41,530 nucleotides of DNA, taken from positions 1 through 41,530 of the forward strand of contig JAZNXS010000010.1 of NCBI GenBank assembly GCA_045594025.1. The letters run 5' to 3'. Under the pieces are notes generated by a model, which was not told where the DNA came from, did no database searches, and saw only the letters and a program-made list of their open reading frames with translations. The stretch is from Scatosoma sp045594025 (GTDB lineage Bacteria > Bacillota > Clostridia > Christensenellales > Borkfalkiaceae). Position numbers and translations under genes: made by a program. Shown here in pieces: positions 30,601 through 37,648 of this stretch (positions are counted from its first letter, which is position 1; every line of letters starts with the position of its first letter).

Positions 30601-32250
30601 TCTTTCTTCGGGTTTTTCGGGAACGTCTTCCGCGTCTTCACATCTGATGTTTGCAATGTAAAGCTTAGCGTCTGTAAACGTACTGAAATGTACGTGCGTT
30701 TCGCCCTTCATAAGGAAGACGTATACGGTACAAAGCGTTCCTGCGCTAAGCGACGCAGGGCGCTCACCATCCGTACCTAAAACGAATACCGTTCTATTCG
30801 GATCAGCGCCCTCATTGACATTCGGTGTAGTCTTTCCTGCAGATACGCTGTAAGAACCTTGCGTTTCTAAAGTATTCTTAGCCGTCCATACAGTAAAGGC
30901 GAGGCTGGATTCTGCAGCTTCTTTGATGATAACGTCAAATACAACAACGTCTTTATCCCTTGCAACGTTGGTGATCATTCTGTTCGTCCAACCGTCTTTG
31001 CCGTTTTTCTTATCAATGACGAGTTCGTATGCGGTTTCCGTGCCTGCAGGGAAACCAAGCGTCGTTGCGTCGCCGTCAAAGGTAGGCATATCTACCAATT
31101 CATTCGGTGCCGTTTCCTGTTGAGGTTTCGCAGCATACGGCACTGCAATAAACAATTCTGTTTCGTATATAGCAACGCTAGTACGTACTTCTATAGGGAT
31201 AATAACATCCTTGTTCTTTTCAACGAAATCAGCGTTAAGAACGCCGTCTGCCGAAGCGACTTTTTCGTCTTCGAAATAAACGCCGTCTAGCGTGCCTTGT
31301 AATTCTAAAACGCTAAGATCAAGGACAGTGTTACCTGCCACGTAAGGAATTTCAATCATTCCCTCTAAAACAAGCGTAGAACGCGTTACGATTACGGTAA
31401 CGATCGTTTCGATTTTGCCATACGTTGAAACGTAAGAAACGCTGATCGTACAAGTACCTTCGCCCACGGAAGTTACGGTTGCAACGCCTGCTTCCGCGGT
31501 AACGGTTGCAACTTCTTCGTTGCTAGATACATACTCAAGCGCTACTTCCGTATTTTCAACACCTGCATTATATGCAGTAGCGGTAAACGTATCGGAAATG
31601 ATTCCGCCGTTGATTTCAACTAACTCCAATTCAATCGTTCCCTTGGATACTTGAATTTGTTCGTCAGGTTTAACCGCTACGTTAACGTCTGCAGCATAAG
31701 TTTCGCCCTTATATACTATCGAAACGGTAACAACGGTAGAGCCTACGCTAACGGGAAGGATATTTCCATCTTCTACCGTAGCGATTGCCTCGTTTTCACT
31801 GGTCCAAACAAAGTCGCCAGGGCGAATCTCGTCATTAACAATAAACGTTGCCGTTACTGAAATGCTTGCGCCACCTTCTTTAAGTTCAACGTCCGTTTTG
31901 TCCACCAAAAGCTCAGCGTATTCTTGACTTTCGTTTACCGTAACGATACAAGTTGCCGTTGCGCTTCCCGCTTTTGCGGTAATGGTTGCCTCACCGACTG
32001 CGAGTGCGGTTACAACACCTTCTTCTACCGTTGCGATAGAAGCATTGGAAGTAGACCACTCAACGCCGTTTTGTACGTTGGTCGTTGCAGTTAAAGTCTG
32101 CGAAGCCCCAACTTCAAGCGTAATAGCCGTTTCGCTGAGTGTTATTTTATCTTTTGCAGGTTCAGTGCTATTAAACAAGGAACAAGCACCAAGCATAAAA
32201 GATAAGCACACTGCTAAGATGGCCATCAAATATAAGCCTAATTTTTTCAC
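24658..32250 (-). CDS. Giant lipoprotein: Ig-like domains, DUF4886-type SGNH domain and 11 repeated modules
   Basis: A 2530-aa lipoprotein with lipobox LGAC (Cys23). It starts at a GTG (32248-32250) after a strong AGGAGGAGG, since no suitable ATG lies nearby. Domain order by approximate residue: two or three BIG2-type Ig-like domains (36-290, for example EWSTSNASIATVEEGVVTALAVGEATI), a further beta-rich stretch to ~385, four modules (387-1053), a DUF4886/SGNH hydrolase domain (1067-1331), then seven modules to the end. The SGNH domain shows LFIGNSFSDD (block I nucleophile Ser), GGCSIDLHYEN, ISVQQASGYSG, FVFNMTWAYQ and TRDGYHLN (catalytic Asp and His), so it looks active. It is probably a cell-surface esterase or carbohydrate-binding scaffold. 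It follows the membrane DUF4838 gene in the same direction. The 11 modules match those of the downstream 2719-aa protein. Confidence 0.9.
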   Translation of the reverse strand: MKKLGLYLMAILAVCLSFMLGACSLFNSTEPAKDKITLSETAITLEVGASQTLTATTNVQNGVEWSTSNASIATVEEGVVTALAVGEATITAKAGSATATCIVTVNESQEYAELLVDKTDVELKEGGASISVTATFIVNDEIRPGDFVWTSENEAIATVEDGNILPVSVGSTVVTVSIVYKGETYAADVNVAVKPDEQIQVSKGTIELELVEINGGIISDTFTATAYNAGVENTEVALEYVSSNEEVATVTAEAGVATVTSVGEGTCTISVSYVSTYGKIETIVTVIVTRSTLVLEGMIEIPYVAGNTVLDLSVLELQGTLDGVYFEDEKVASADGVLNADFVEKNKDVIIPIEVRTSVAIYETELFIAVPYAAKPQQETAPNELVDMPTFDGDATTLGFPAGTETAYELVIDKKNGKDGWTNRMITNVARDKDVVVFDVIIKEAAESSLAFTVWTAKNTLETQGSYSVSAGKTTPNVNEGADPNRTVFVLGTDGERPASLSAGTLCTVYVFLMKGETHVHFSTFTDAKLYIANIRCEDAEDVPEKPEERPDDGGGSGPVTPPVVDVPDYVMQGDSTDPKAAYEGDVTALGFTAGTTVYAIENNQEEQWADCWNTRLSFPLEGTQSSVAIEFIATKEFAFDEILSVWGTAGVPHMGTINKTGIAGDWAIITDVDGNILNEVNANTLYVLHIACAEYKQVQVGVLGKNLVYIGNVTCSEEDIPIYEAPTVMQGDGRMPMPEYDGNATDLGFAEGTDVVYELIVDAANGKDGWTNRTVLKVDEDKDVVVFDVIVTEIASADFRFTMWPEIDGQTLGSYELTAKTADPSADADLDRKIFILGTDGKRPSSLTTGTLYTVYFFLNEGETHVHFSTFTDGKVHIANIRCINADEVENDPTLPPPPISQGEARNEMPIFDGDVTTLGFEAGTTVYQIVGPQGDANDVKLVAQVDASGDMAYAKLDFVVSANTGSIGLWITGINSHLGYYTVTPTGFTTDGRGDPARSIFVTDANGASVTAFEANKVYTLYVGLDGREATIQVTTWADLTMYVANVACISDSELPFDDPRPPVVQGKEISILFIGNSFSDDTEAYMIDILLNLGYTNIDIGNLYIGGCSIDLHYENITGGGGAYDFRMRSHNGRKYTEYAPVTVGGTKKSLDFAIAYKDWDIISVQQASGYSGNADSYANLDALVEEVKKQVTNPDVEFVFNMTWAYQADSTHAQFPDYNSDQMTMYNAIVGAVQSKVTYTVVPNGTAIQNARTSFIGDTLTRDGYHLNLQIGRYIAGLTFVAKVTGADITDFAYAPNGVTKAQLAVAIESIQNALATPFAVTESEIKNDPYAIDPDSDITAGGLNTDAVMIYNGNVEDLGFAAGSEVFKYVGVDSAADKVAIKADSTNYDFVDVQFVIGSGDGYFFAYVCKNGVFLNGGSSYVIDPSDLRLIDGSALDRKIQVFDASGNIVSTLMSTNTLYTLRVYIKAGEIDQVMIGKNGSTIYLANVTHGLIADLPVEGPIKQGEGQAALPAYDGDETAHGFEEGTFLQYMVTETMSNAWGTEPTSGKTREALAARIPGEAGKYVTVKFAVSEDIESGSVFYVWGLLGSTHTKNGSLNFTATTYGRILDVNGYPVASLAKNTVYVLELYIEGTDTYKVSNICGTGMELYFAPDSITCSDKSIAVQLPGADSPITAGGSNIGAVTVYEGDETALGFAEGTTVYQYVGVDSSTDKAAIKVDSTNYDYVEVEFVIAEGDGYFFMHGLKGGNWHNSGTSYVIDPSWIRLADGNNSDSDRTIEIFDADGNKVTSQMANNVVYTLRVYIKVGELDEIRISKNGSTIYLANVTHGVDAGGSTPDPDPTPVPDAPIVSGETTSTALTVYDGDATTLGFEEGTTVYELTSVSSWDDRVKIATDPSYKYLDVDFVVTSGAWYFNVWVCDASGFLDGSYLVAELGGGTQHATFGDGFAKHTPNTGASGGNTRIQVLDADGNVVIGGRTNGTVYTLRVWLDEEDVTSVQIGQDNVTMYFANIECTDKEPLRMIKQGDGATTLPTYEGDVTAHGFEEGTLVQYMVTETLTGGWWESTSVDSNGKTREALAARIPDEAGKYVTVKFATSEDIASGSVFYVWGLLGSTYTKNGGLNFTDTTYGRILDLEGYPVTSLAKNTVYVLELYIEETDTYKVANICGTGMELYFATESITYSDKSVAVQLPGADSPITAGGTNTTAVIYYTGDETALGFAENTTVYQYVGVNSVADKAAIKVDSTNYDYVDVQFVIGSGDGYFFAYALKGGSFLNSGSSYVIDPSNLRLANGSAMDRTIEVLDANGNAVSTLLSTNTLYTLRVYIKAGEVDQVMIAKNGSTIYLANVTHGIDVSTTAVDIKIGDSKADPTLFDGDETAYGFADGTEVAVMTLEATTDVDDKRLALEVDSSKKYLAIDFALEFGLLGNIYVWTVTDGGERVLAATILAEGGVEAGALVDIVIKDSNGNDVTSEVLVGLDSGAAEKYTLYVYYDGADEVHIGCDDYDEEGGGNILYFADAECRNVEA
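24665..31090 (-). repeat. Eleven ~145-aa modules in the 2530-aa lipoprotein, split by the SGNH domain
   Basis: Same module family as at 16155-20505. Approximate limits in order of translation: 31090-30637, 30515-30100, 30045-29597, 29530-29090, [SGNH domain 29050-28257], 28200-27760, 27710-27240, 27195-26745, 26670-26190, 26150-25675, 25625-25185, 25125-24665. Units 5, 7 and 10 are nearly the same sequence, as are 6 and 9, and 1 and 3. Several are closer to units of the neighbouring gene than to the units beside them. Confidence 0.88.
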
Positions 32251-32312
32251 GTTTTCCTCCTCCTATTTTACATAAAAGTTTTCGGCTTTTAGCCGTAATT
32301 CCCATTTGAGCG

Positions 32313-32366
32313 TCACCGTTTTTGGTTGATATTTGAAATTATTCATAATATCAACCGCAAACGTGA
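32313..32366. repeat. Long hairpin between the membrane DUF4838 gene and the giant lipoprotein gene
   Basis: GGTTGATATT (32324-32333) pairs with AATATCAACC (32347-32356). TGAA/TTCA continues the stem to an ATTA loop, with one bulged base. Outside, CGTTT (32317-32321) pairs with AAACG (32359-32363) after a 2-base internal loop, and TCA/TGA extends it further. It starts 7 bases after the upstream stop codon. A T6 run follows on the plus strand only, so in the direction of transcription it is not a standard terminator. It may protect or process the mRNA. Confidence 0.65.
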
Positions 32367-32372
32367 AGTTTT

Positions 32373-34568
32373 TTAGAGTGCATCTAAATATCCGCTAATT
32401 TTGCCTCCGTCAACATATCCGATACCTTCTTTGTACTGCGTTATGCCAAGCGCTAAACAGTCTTCTTTGAAGGTTTTAATCATCATTTGGCTGTCGTTTT
32501 CAGAATACAACAATTTGTATAACTGGATTTGCATATATCTAAACGTTATACTTTCTAAGTTAATTCTGTCACGCAATTTTTCATACAGAGCAGGGTCTGT
32601 CTGTTGATAATGCTCGATCTTCTCGTAAGCTTCATCAATAAGTCCAAGCCAGTTTTCCAATAACCCTTTCGGCCAATACTCTTCGATAACGAAGTTACTC
32701 GTTGTATAACTTACTTTACCGCTATAACCGTATCTTTCTGCAAGGTAAGCAAACCAAGTGTTTTCCTCATCGAAAAGTTGCTTCATAACGGAGCTTGCAT
32801 CTTTATAGTAGTTCGTAAAGAAGTTGTTGATAAGTTCTTCTTGGTTAGAATCTATCTTCCATTGAAGATTAGAAGAAAGATATGCTTTCAATCTATACCA
32901 GTCAGTACCTGCCACCTGGTTGTATTGATGTTGGTCAAAGATATATTTAGTGCCTCTATCGTAAAGGAAACGATAGTTGTTTTGCATGGAGTTGAAGTTG
33001 TTATGCGGCGCTAAATAAACTTGGAAGTTTGCGCCGTATATCCAGGTAAAGATCGTCTTTGCTAAAACGCACCATTTGTCAAGCGTATCCGCTACGTTTA
33101 CGTTTTGTTCCGCATTGAAATCGTAATAATATTCCGCGAAGATAGGACAGTAGAAAAGCGCAACGTTTTCGTGTAAACGAAGCTTTTCATCTACAGGTAC
33201 GTATTCATTACCTTTCTTGACAACGGGAGCGTCTTCCGTTTGCTGATAAGCAAACATTGCAAGCAACACTTCTCTTCCCGGATAATTTTCTTCTACCCAC
33301 TTGGTAACCCCTTCGGCTATTCTGTTCATGAATAGGATATATACAGCCGAGTTCGTTCCGTATTGTTCTAAGCTTTCCGTACATGTTTCACAATTACACC
33401 AAGTGTTATGGTCTTGTTGAGTGAAGGTTAAAATGTTTCTATCCGGATACTCATCAAGCGCTTCCGTAATTCTTTCCACGACAACTTTTGCTAAGTTTTC
33501 AGGGTCTCTGGAAAAACAAAGTTGCTTGCCGTCCGGTGCATACCAATCTGGATGATAATTTTCCTCATCCTCCGCGTTGTTATAAATGTCAGGGGATACG
33601 ATATTAAACGAAGTGTGGTAAGCAACACTGCTCTTTACTCCGTCTACAACGCCTTCAAAATCCACCCATACGCTTCCCGAAGGGGTAAATCTTGTTCTGC
33701 GAGCAATCGTATTATCAAACCAAGCTTCACCAAAGTTTGTCAATCGATAGTCAAAGTCAGGTCTTTCTTTCAAAGTTACGTTTAATAATTTTTCATCCGT
33801 AACGTCTTTTTCTATCGCCATTTCGTCGATTGCATAATATTCATAGCCTAACTGTTCTTTAAGCCATCCGTAAACAGCGTAAATCGTTCCGTCGCCCGAA
33901 GCGCCTACCATGAATACGGCGCTACCCTTGGTTTGAACAATGTATCCGTCGCGCCCTAATTCTTTTTTATCAAGCGTTATGCCTGCTTGCTGTAAACAAG
34001 AAGTTTCGCCGATGGATAAAATCTTTGCGTTTTCGCTATAAGTAATTGCGGAATCTTTTTTCACTTTTAAATCGATTCCCGTTGCTGCATAGAAGTTTTG
34101 ACGCAATTCTTCAACGGCGAATTTCACGGCTTCATTCGTTTCGTTTTCAGCCGTTACGATGACGTAATCAGTAGCGCCGCCTTTTACCAAATCAATGTTC
34201 GTTTCAGTAACAGTTCTCTCGTGAAGCCCTCTTACTATCGTCGGCTCGCCTTTCCAATCTAACATATAATTTGCAATAAAATATACGCCAGCAGAAAGTG
34301 CAAGAATTGCTGCAAGTATAATCGCAATGATTTTGAACGCTTTCTTCGACTTTTTCTTCGAGGTTTTCTGTTCTTTCGCATTCACGCTTGCGTTTGCATT
34401 TTCCTCTGATTTTGCGAAAGCAACAACCACGTCCATTTTGACCGTTGTATTTAATTTTTTTCTCAAATCCTGACTGGAAATTTCACTCGAAACCACCTCC
34501 GAGCTTCCATTCGGTTTCACAGGCGGTGCAACTGCGATTATTTCTTTCTTTTCATTTAATTCTTTCAT
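32373..34568 (-). CDS. Membrane-anchored DUF4838 protein
   Basis: A 731-aa type II membrane protein: a charged cytoplasmic N-terminus (1-76, Lys-rich KKKSKKAFK before the membrane), one transmembrane helix (77-102) and a large extracellular part. Residues ~130-250 resemble the N-terminal alpha/beta domain of alpha-glucuronidases and related glycosidases (DYVIVTAENETNEAVKFAVEEL...GTIYAVYGWLKEQLGYEYY). DUF4838 follows (~270-580), with TFTQQDHNTWCNCETC holding the conserved CxCxxC (390-396) and a Tyr/Trp-rich stretch (WIYGANFQVYLAPHNN). A helical C-terminal part ends the protein. It shares this architecture with the secreted 2719-aa protein. The ribosome binding site AAGGAG overlaps the stop codon of the upstream gene, implying coupled translation. 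The family is presumed carbohydrate-active; the reaction is not known. Confidence 0.9.
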   Translation of the reverse strand: MKELNEKKEIIAVAPPVKPNGSSEVVSSEISSQDLRKKLNTTVKMDVVVAFAKSEENANASVNAKEQKTSKKKSKKAFKIIAIILAAILALSAGVYFIANYMLDWKGEPTIVRGLHERTVTETNIDLVKGGATDYVIVTAENETNEAVKFAVEELRQNFYAATGIDLKVKKDSAITYSENAKILSIGETSCLQQAGITLDKKELGRDGYIVQTKGSAVFMVGASGDGTIYAVYGWLKEQLGYEYYAIDEMAIEKDVTDEKLLNVTLKERPDFDYRLTNFGEAWFDNTIARRTRFTPSGSVWVDFEGVVDGVKSSVAYHTSFNIVSPDIYNNAEDEENYHPDWYAPDGKQLCFSRDPENLAKVVVERITEALDEYPDRNILTFTQQDHNTWCNCETCTESLEQYGTNSAVYILFMNRIAEGVTKWVEENYPGREVLLAMFAYQQTEDAPVVKKGNEYVPVDEKLRLHENVALFYCPIFAEYYYDFNAEQNVNVADTLDKWCVLAKTIFTWIYGANFQVYLAPHNNFNSMQNNYRFLYDRGTKYIFDQHQYNQVAGTDWYRLKAYLSSNLQWKIDSNQEELINNFFTNYYKDASSVMKQLFDEENTWFAYLAERYGYSGKVSYTTSNFVIEEYWPKGLLENWLGLIDEAYEKIEHYQQTDPALYEKLRDRINLESITFRYMQIQLYKLLYSENDSQMMIKTFKEDCLALGITQYKEGIGYVDGGKISGYLDAL

Positions 34569-34578
34569 AATCGTCTCC

Positions 34579-37500
34579 TTATACCACCGTTATGTTATAG
34601 TAGAGAATGTTTAAGTTACCAAACTTGTCAATCGCTAAATATCTAAGTTCGTACTCACCCTTTACGGTAAGTTGAACTTTTTGACCTGCTGTAACCTTGC
34701 TGATAATGCCACTGGGATCTACTAAATAAATGTATACGCTAACGTCGCCGTCAACGTTATCGGTAGCCGTAGCCTTAGCAATTTCTATTTTTCTGCCTTG
34801 TTTTACTTCTGTTTTAATTTCTTTGGCTACCGTAATTTCAGGAGCTTGGTCGTCTACAACCAAAAGTGCAAACGAATAATCTTGTTCCCGTTCCATCCAG
34901 TCCATCGCAGAGTATTTTACAGAATAACTTCCGTACATCTCTAAATTGATGAAATACGATCTGTCAAACGGAACGTTTTCCAGTTTAAGTCCATCTACGT
35001 CAGTAACAATTTTTCCATTAGGATCTCTAACGGTCATGCTCGTATAAACTTCAGGCGAAAGAACGTCCGCAGCAACTGCCGAATAAATTTCCGCTACCGT
35101 ATTGATGCTGTATTTTGAAGCATAGTCAGCACTTAACTTAATAGACGGAGCTATGGTATCGTAGTCGCTTTCGGATAAGATTTGTCCGCCATAGTTTTTC
35201 CATGCGAGTTCCGCGCCGCCGTTAACGCCGATTGTGTTCACCGTTACGTATACGAGCCCTGACGGGAATCCTTCAAATGCGCTTCCATCCGCATTTGTAA
35301 CAACTTGTTTAAGCGATGCGTCGTCTTTAAGAATTTTATTCACTTCATCGTATACGAAATAGAAGTCGCTTTCACCGTCAAAGCCTGCCCAAGGACGATA
35401 CCTAAGCGCAACACCGTTAATTCTTAAAGGTGCATTTTCTATTTGACCTTGCGCGTTATCGATTTCAATCGTAAATCGAACGGTTGGATCTTTACTGTCT
35501 TCAAGTACAAGCTGCAAGCAATCAAATCTTCCGTCAATGATGGAAAATCTGGTTTCGAATCTATGCGCGATGACAGGGTTTACAAACGTGTACGAAGTAT
35601 CTACTGCAGAGCTTACGTTGACACTTTCCGAGCTATCCGTAACCACAATATTTTCGCCATAGAAATACTGCTTCATATCGATGGAATACTTGCTGATATC
35701 ACGCCAAGCATCAATCACTTTTATCTTGTATTCAGCCGTATTGCTTCCCGCTGCGCCCGTTGCTTTGTAGATTACCGTTGCGTATCCGTCTGCATCTGCA
35801 ACGAAGTCGGTTACGTTAGAGTCTAAATCCCTTACTTGACCGCCCTCTTTTCCGTCTTTTATCGCAATCGTCGTTTCGATTTGCTCTCTTTCTACGCCAG
35901 ACGAATAATCGTATGCAGGGATTGTGGGTAATGCATATTTATATCCTTCAAGGAAGAATCTGGGCAATATAGGTTCTTCTATAAATACGGGTTTGCTGTT
36001 AATCGATATAGTCAAATCGTATTCAAACGTTACCGTTTTGCCTAACATATCTACAGCGTAAAGCTGAATTTTGTATACGCCTGCTTCTTCCGGCCTAAAT
36101 CCTCCGTCGATCACGAATTCACCACCGCTTTGAGGGGTAGCCGTCGCATACGTTTTCACAACGCCCGTGCCGCCGGTGTACTGGATTTCAGCAGGGAAAA
36201 TCATTGCGCCCGTTCCACCGCTAGTCTCATACCCACCAACTGCTTCTATCGTAAGCGCAGGAGAGGTTGCGCCACAATAGATTGTTACGAGTTTTTTGCC
36301 CTCGTTTTTAAATCCGTCGTATGCTAAATATTCGATGGTATAATAGCCTGTTACGTCCGTTGCAAATCTTCCGTTTTGAATATCAATTTGGTATCTTTGC
36401 TGCGATTCATAGTTGTAATATACCGTCGTTTTCACGTCAACTTCGCCGAATACTTTATCCGACGCTTTCGCGCTGAATACCGGATACGATAAACCCTTTC
36501 CTGCCACCGGCAAGTTATTTTCATCATAATCCTCGAAATCAAGGGTAATTTCAGGGGCAACGTCATCCGTGAAGAATTTGTTTTTAAGGTTGTTTATACC
36601 GATTCTCGTAATCATGATATTCGCAGACCCACGTGCGTATCCATCGCCTGTAATAGACATTTTTACTTCACCGGTTTTAAATCCCATCCAAGGATCTTCA
36701 AAATAAGTAAGGTCGCCTAAATTGATAATTTCGGTATTGCCAACGTAAACGGCGTTTTCATCCTCGTTATATATTATATTTAAACTTTCCGTACCGACTA
36801 CGGATGCGCCACCGCCTTTCGAACGTGTTCCGTAGAAGGAATAGGGAACTACAGAACCCCAGTCTCCGCCAACCCATTTCTTTTCGTTGGGCGTACCTTT
36901 TCCTTCAACACCGGTGGGAGTTTGATTTTGACCGCCAGCTAAAACGTAAGTCCAGTCAAACCACCATTTATCGCTGCCGCCATGGTCGTTCGCGCATTGT
37001 AAGATTATGGTTAAAGTAACTTTGGGGTCGTACAAATCGGTAAGCGTAATGACCACCCTCTTTAAATCTTTCGTGCCAGCGCCGTCTTCAGGTAATAAGA
37101 AGAAATCTATGATTTGACCGTTACTCCTTTTCAAATCAATGATGTCGTTATAGATCAAAGTATCCCCTTTCTCCAAACGAACCTTTACACCTTCTTTTCC
37201 TGTTTGATAGTTAGAATCGTCAACGCCGTATTCCCATGAGGTTTTTGCAGAAGTCTTAGAAAAAAGTGGAATATTAACGGTAAACAATTTTTCTACCGTT
37301 TTTGCTTTTCCACCGAATAAAGCCTTATACTCAGCCTTATACAGTCCACCTTCCGTAAGCTTCACTTTTGCGCTTCTAACACGCTCCCCGCTGGGTTTGA
37401 TTACAGAAATTTCTGCATCTTTCGTTTCCCCTCCGTACGTGAGTTGCGCGTCGGGAATTTCAATTACGTCGTCGAGAATATACTCTTCTGCAATTTCCCC

Positions 37501-37629
37501 ACCGATAAGCGTTAACGCGCTATTTCCTTGTGCGTTAACATCCGCTATAAATATACCGAACGCTGTACATACGAACAGCAAAAAAGCCATTGTCAACGTT
37601 ACTAATAAACTTTTCTTTGTGTTTTTCAT
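34579..37629 (-). CDS. Secreted multi-domain Ig-like protein
   Basis: A 1016-aa exported protein with a signal peptide (KKSLLVTLTMAFLLFVCTAFGIFIA...NAQ) and no membrane anchor at the C-terminus. It appears all-beta. Two ~230-aa blocks look like an internal duplication: IDFFLLPEDG...RVVITLTDLYDPKVTLTI...GINNL...DDVAPEITL, and RFDCLQLVLEDSKDPTVRFTIEI...TIGVNGG...YDTIAPSIKL. Each block is followed by Ig-like domains (for example DDQAPEITVAKEIKTEV to the C-terminus). The start at 37629 after AAGGAGT is preferred to one five residues upstream. It lies 19 bases after the second permease gene, so it belongs to the transporter operon. No catalytic motif was found. It may be a glycan-binding accessory protein; I do not recognise it as a named family. 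Confidence 0.85.
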   Translation of the reverse strand: MKNTKKSLLVTLTMAFLLFVCTAFGIFIADVNAQGNSALTLIGGEIAEEYILDDVIEIPDAQLTYGGETKDAEISVIKPSGERVRSAKVKLTEGGLYKAEYKALFGGKAKTVEKLFTVNIPLFSKTSAKTSWEYGVDDSNYQTGKEGVKVRLEKGDTLIYNDIIDLKRSNGQIIDFFLLPEDGAGTKDLKRVVITLTDLYDPKVTLTIILQCANDHGGSDKWWFDWTYVLAGGQNQTPTGVEGKGTPNEKKWVGGDWGSVVPYSFYGTRSKGGGASVVGTESLNIIYNEDENAVYVGNTEIINLGDLTYFEDPWMGFKTGEVKMSITGDGYARGSANIMITRIGINNLKNKFFTDDVAPEITLDFEDYDENNLPVAGKGLSYPVFSAKASDKVFGEVDVKTTVYYNYESQQRYQIDIQNGRFATDVTGYYTIEYLAYDGFKNEGKKLVTIYCGATSPALTIEAVGGYETSGGTGAMIFPAEIQYTGGTGVVKTYATATPQSGGEFVIDGGFRPEEAGVYKIQLYAVDMLGKTVTFEYDLTISINSKPVFIEEPILPRFFLEGYKYALPTIPAYDYSSGVEREQIETTIAIKDGKEGGQVRDLDSNVTDFVADADGYATVIYKATGAAGSNTAEYKIKVIDAWRDISKYSIDMKQYFYGENIVVTDSSESVNVSSAVDTSYTFVNPVIAHRFETRFSIIDGRFDCLQLVLEDSKDPTVRFTIEIDNAQGQIENAPLRINGVALRYRPWAGFDGESDFYFVYDEVNKILKDDASLKQVVTNADGSAFEGFPSGLVYVTVNTIGVNGGAELAWKNYGGQILSESDYDTIAPSIKLSADYASKYSINTVAEIYSAVAADVLSPEVYTSMTVRDPNGKIVTDVDGLKLENVPFDRSYFINLEMYGSYSVKYSAMDWMEREQDYSFALLVVDDQAPEITVAKEIKTEVKQGRKIEIAKATATDNVDGDVSVYIYLVDPSGIISKVTAGQKVQLTVKGEYELRYLAIDKFGNLNILYYNITVV

Positions 37630-37648
37630 TTTACTCCTTATCAACGGA

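Noticed and set aside
16155..31090. CRISPR-like or non-coding satellite repeats
   Set aside because: The repeats are in-frame protein modules of ~435 bp with protein-level conservation and no short direct-repeat/spacer structure.
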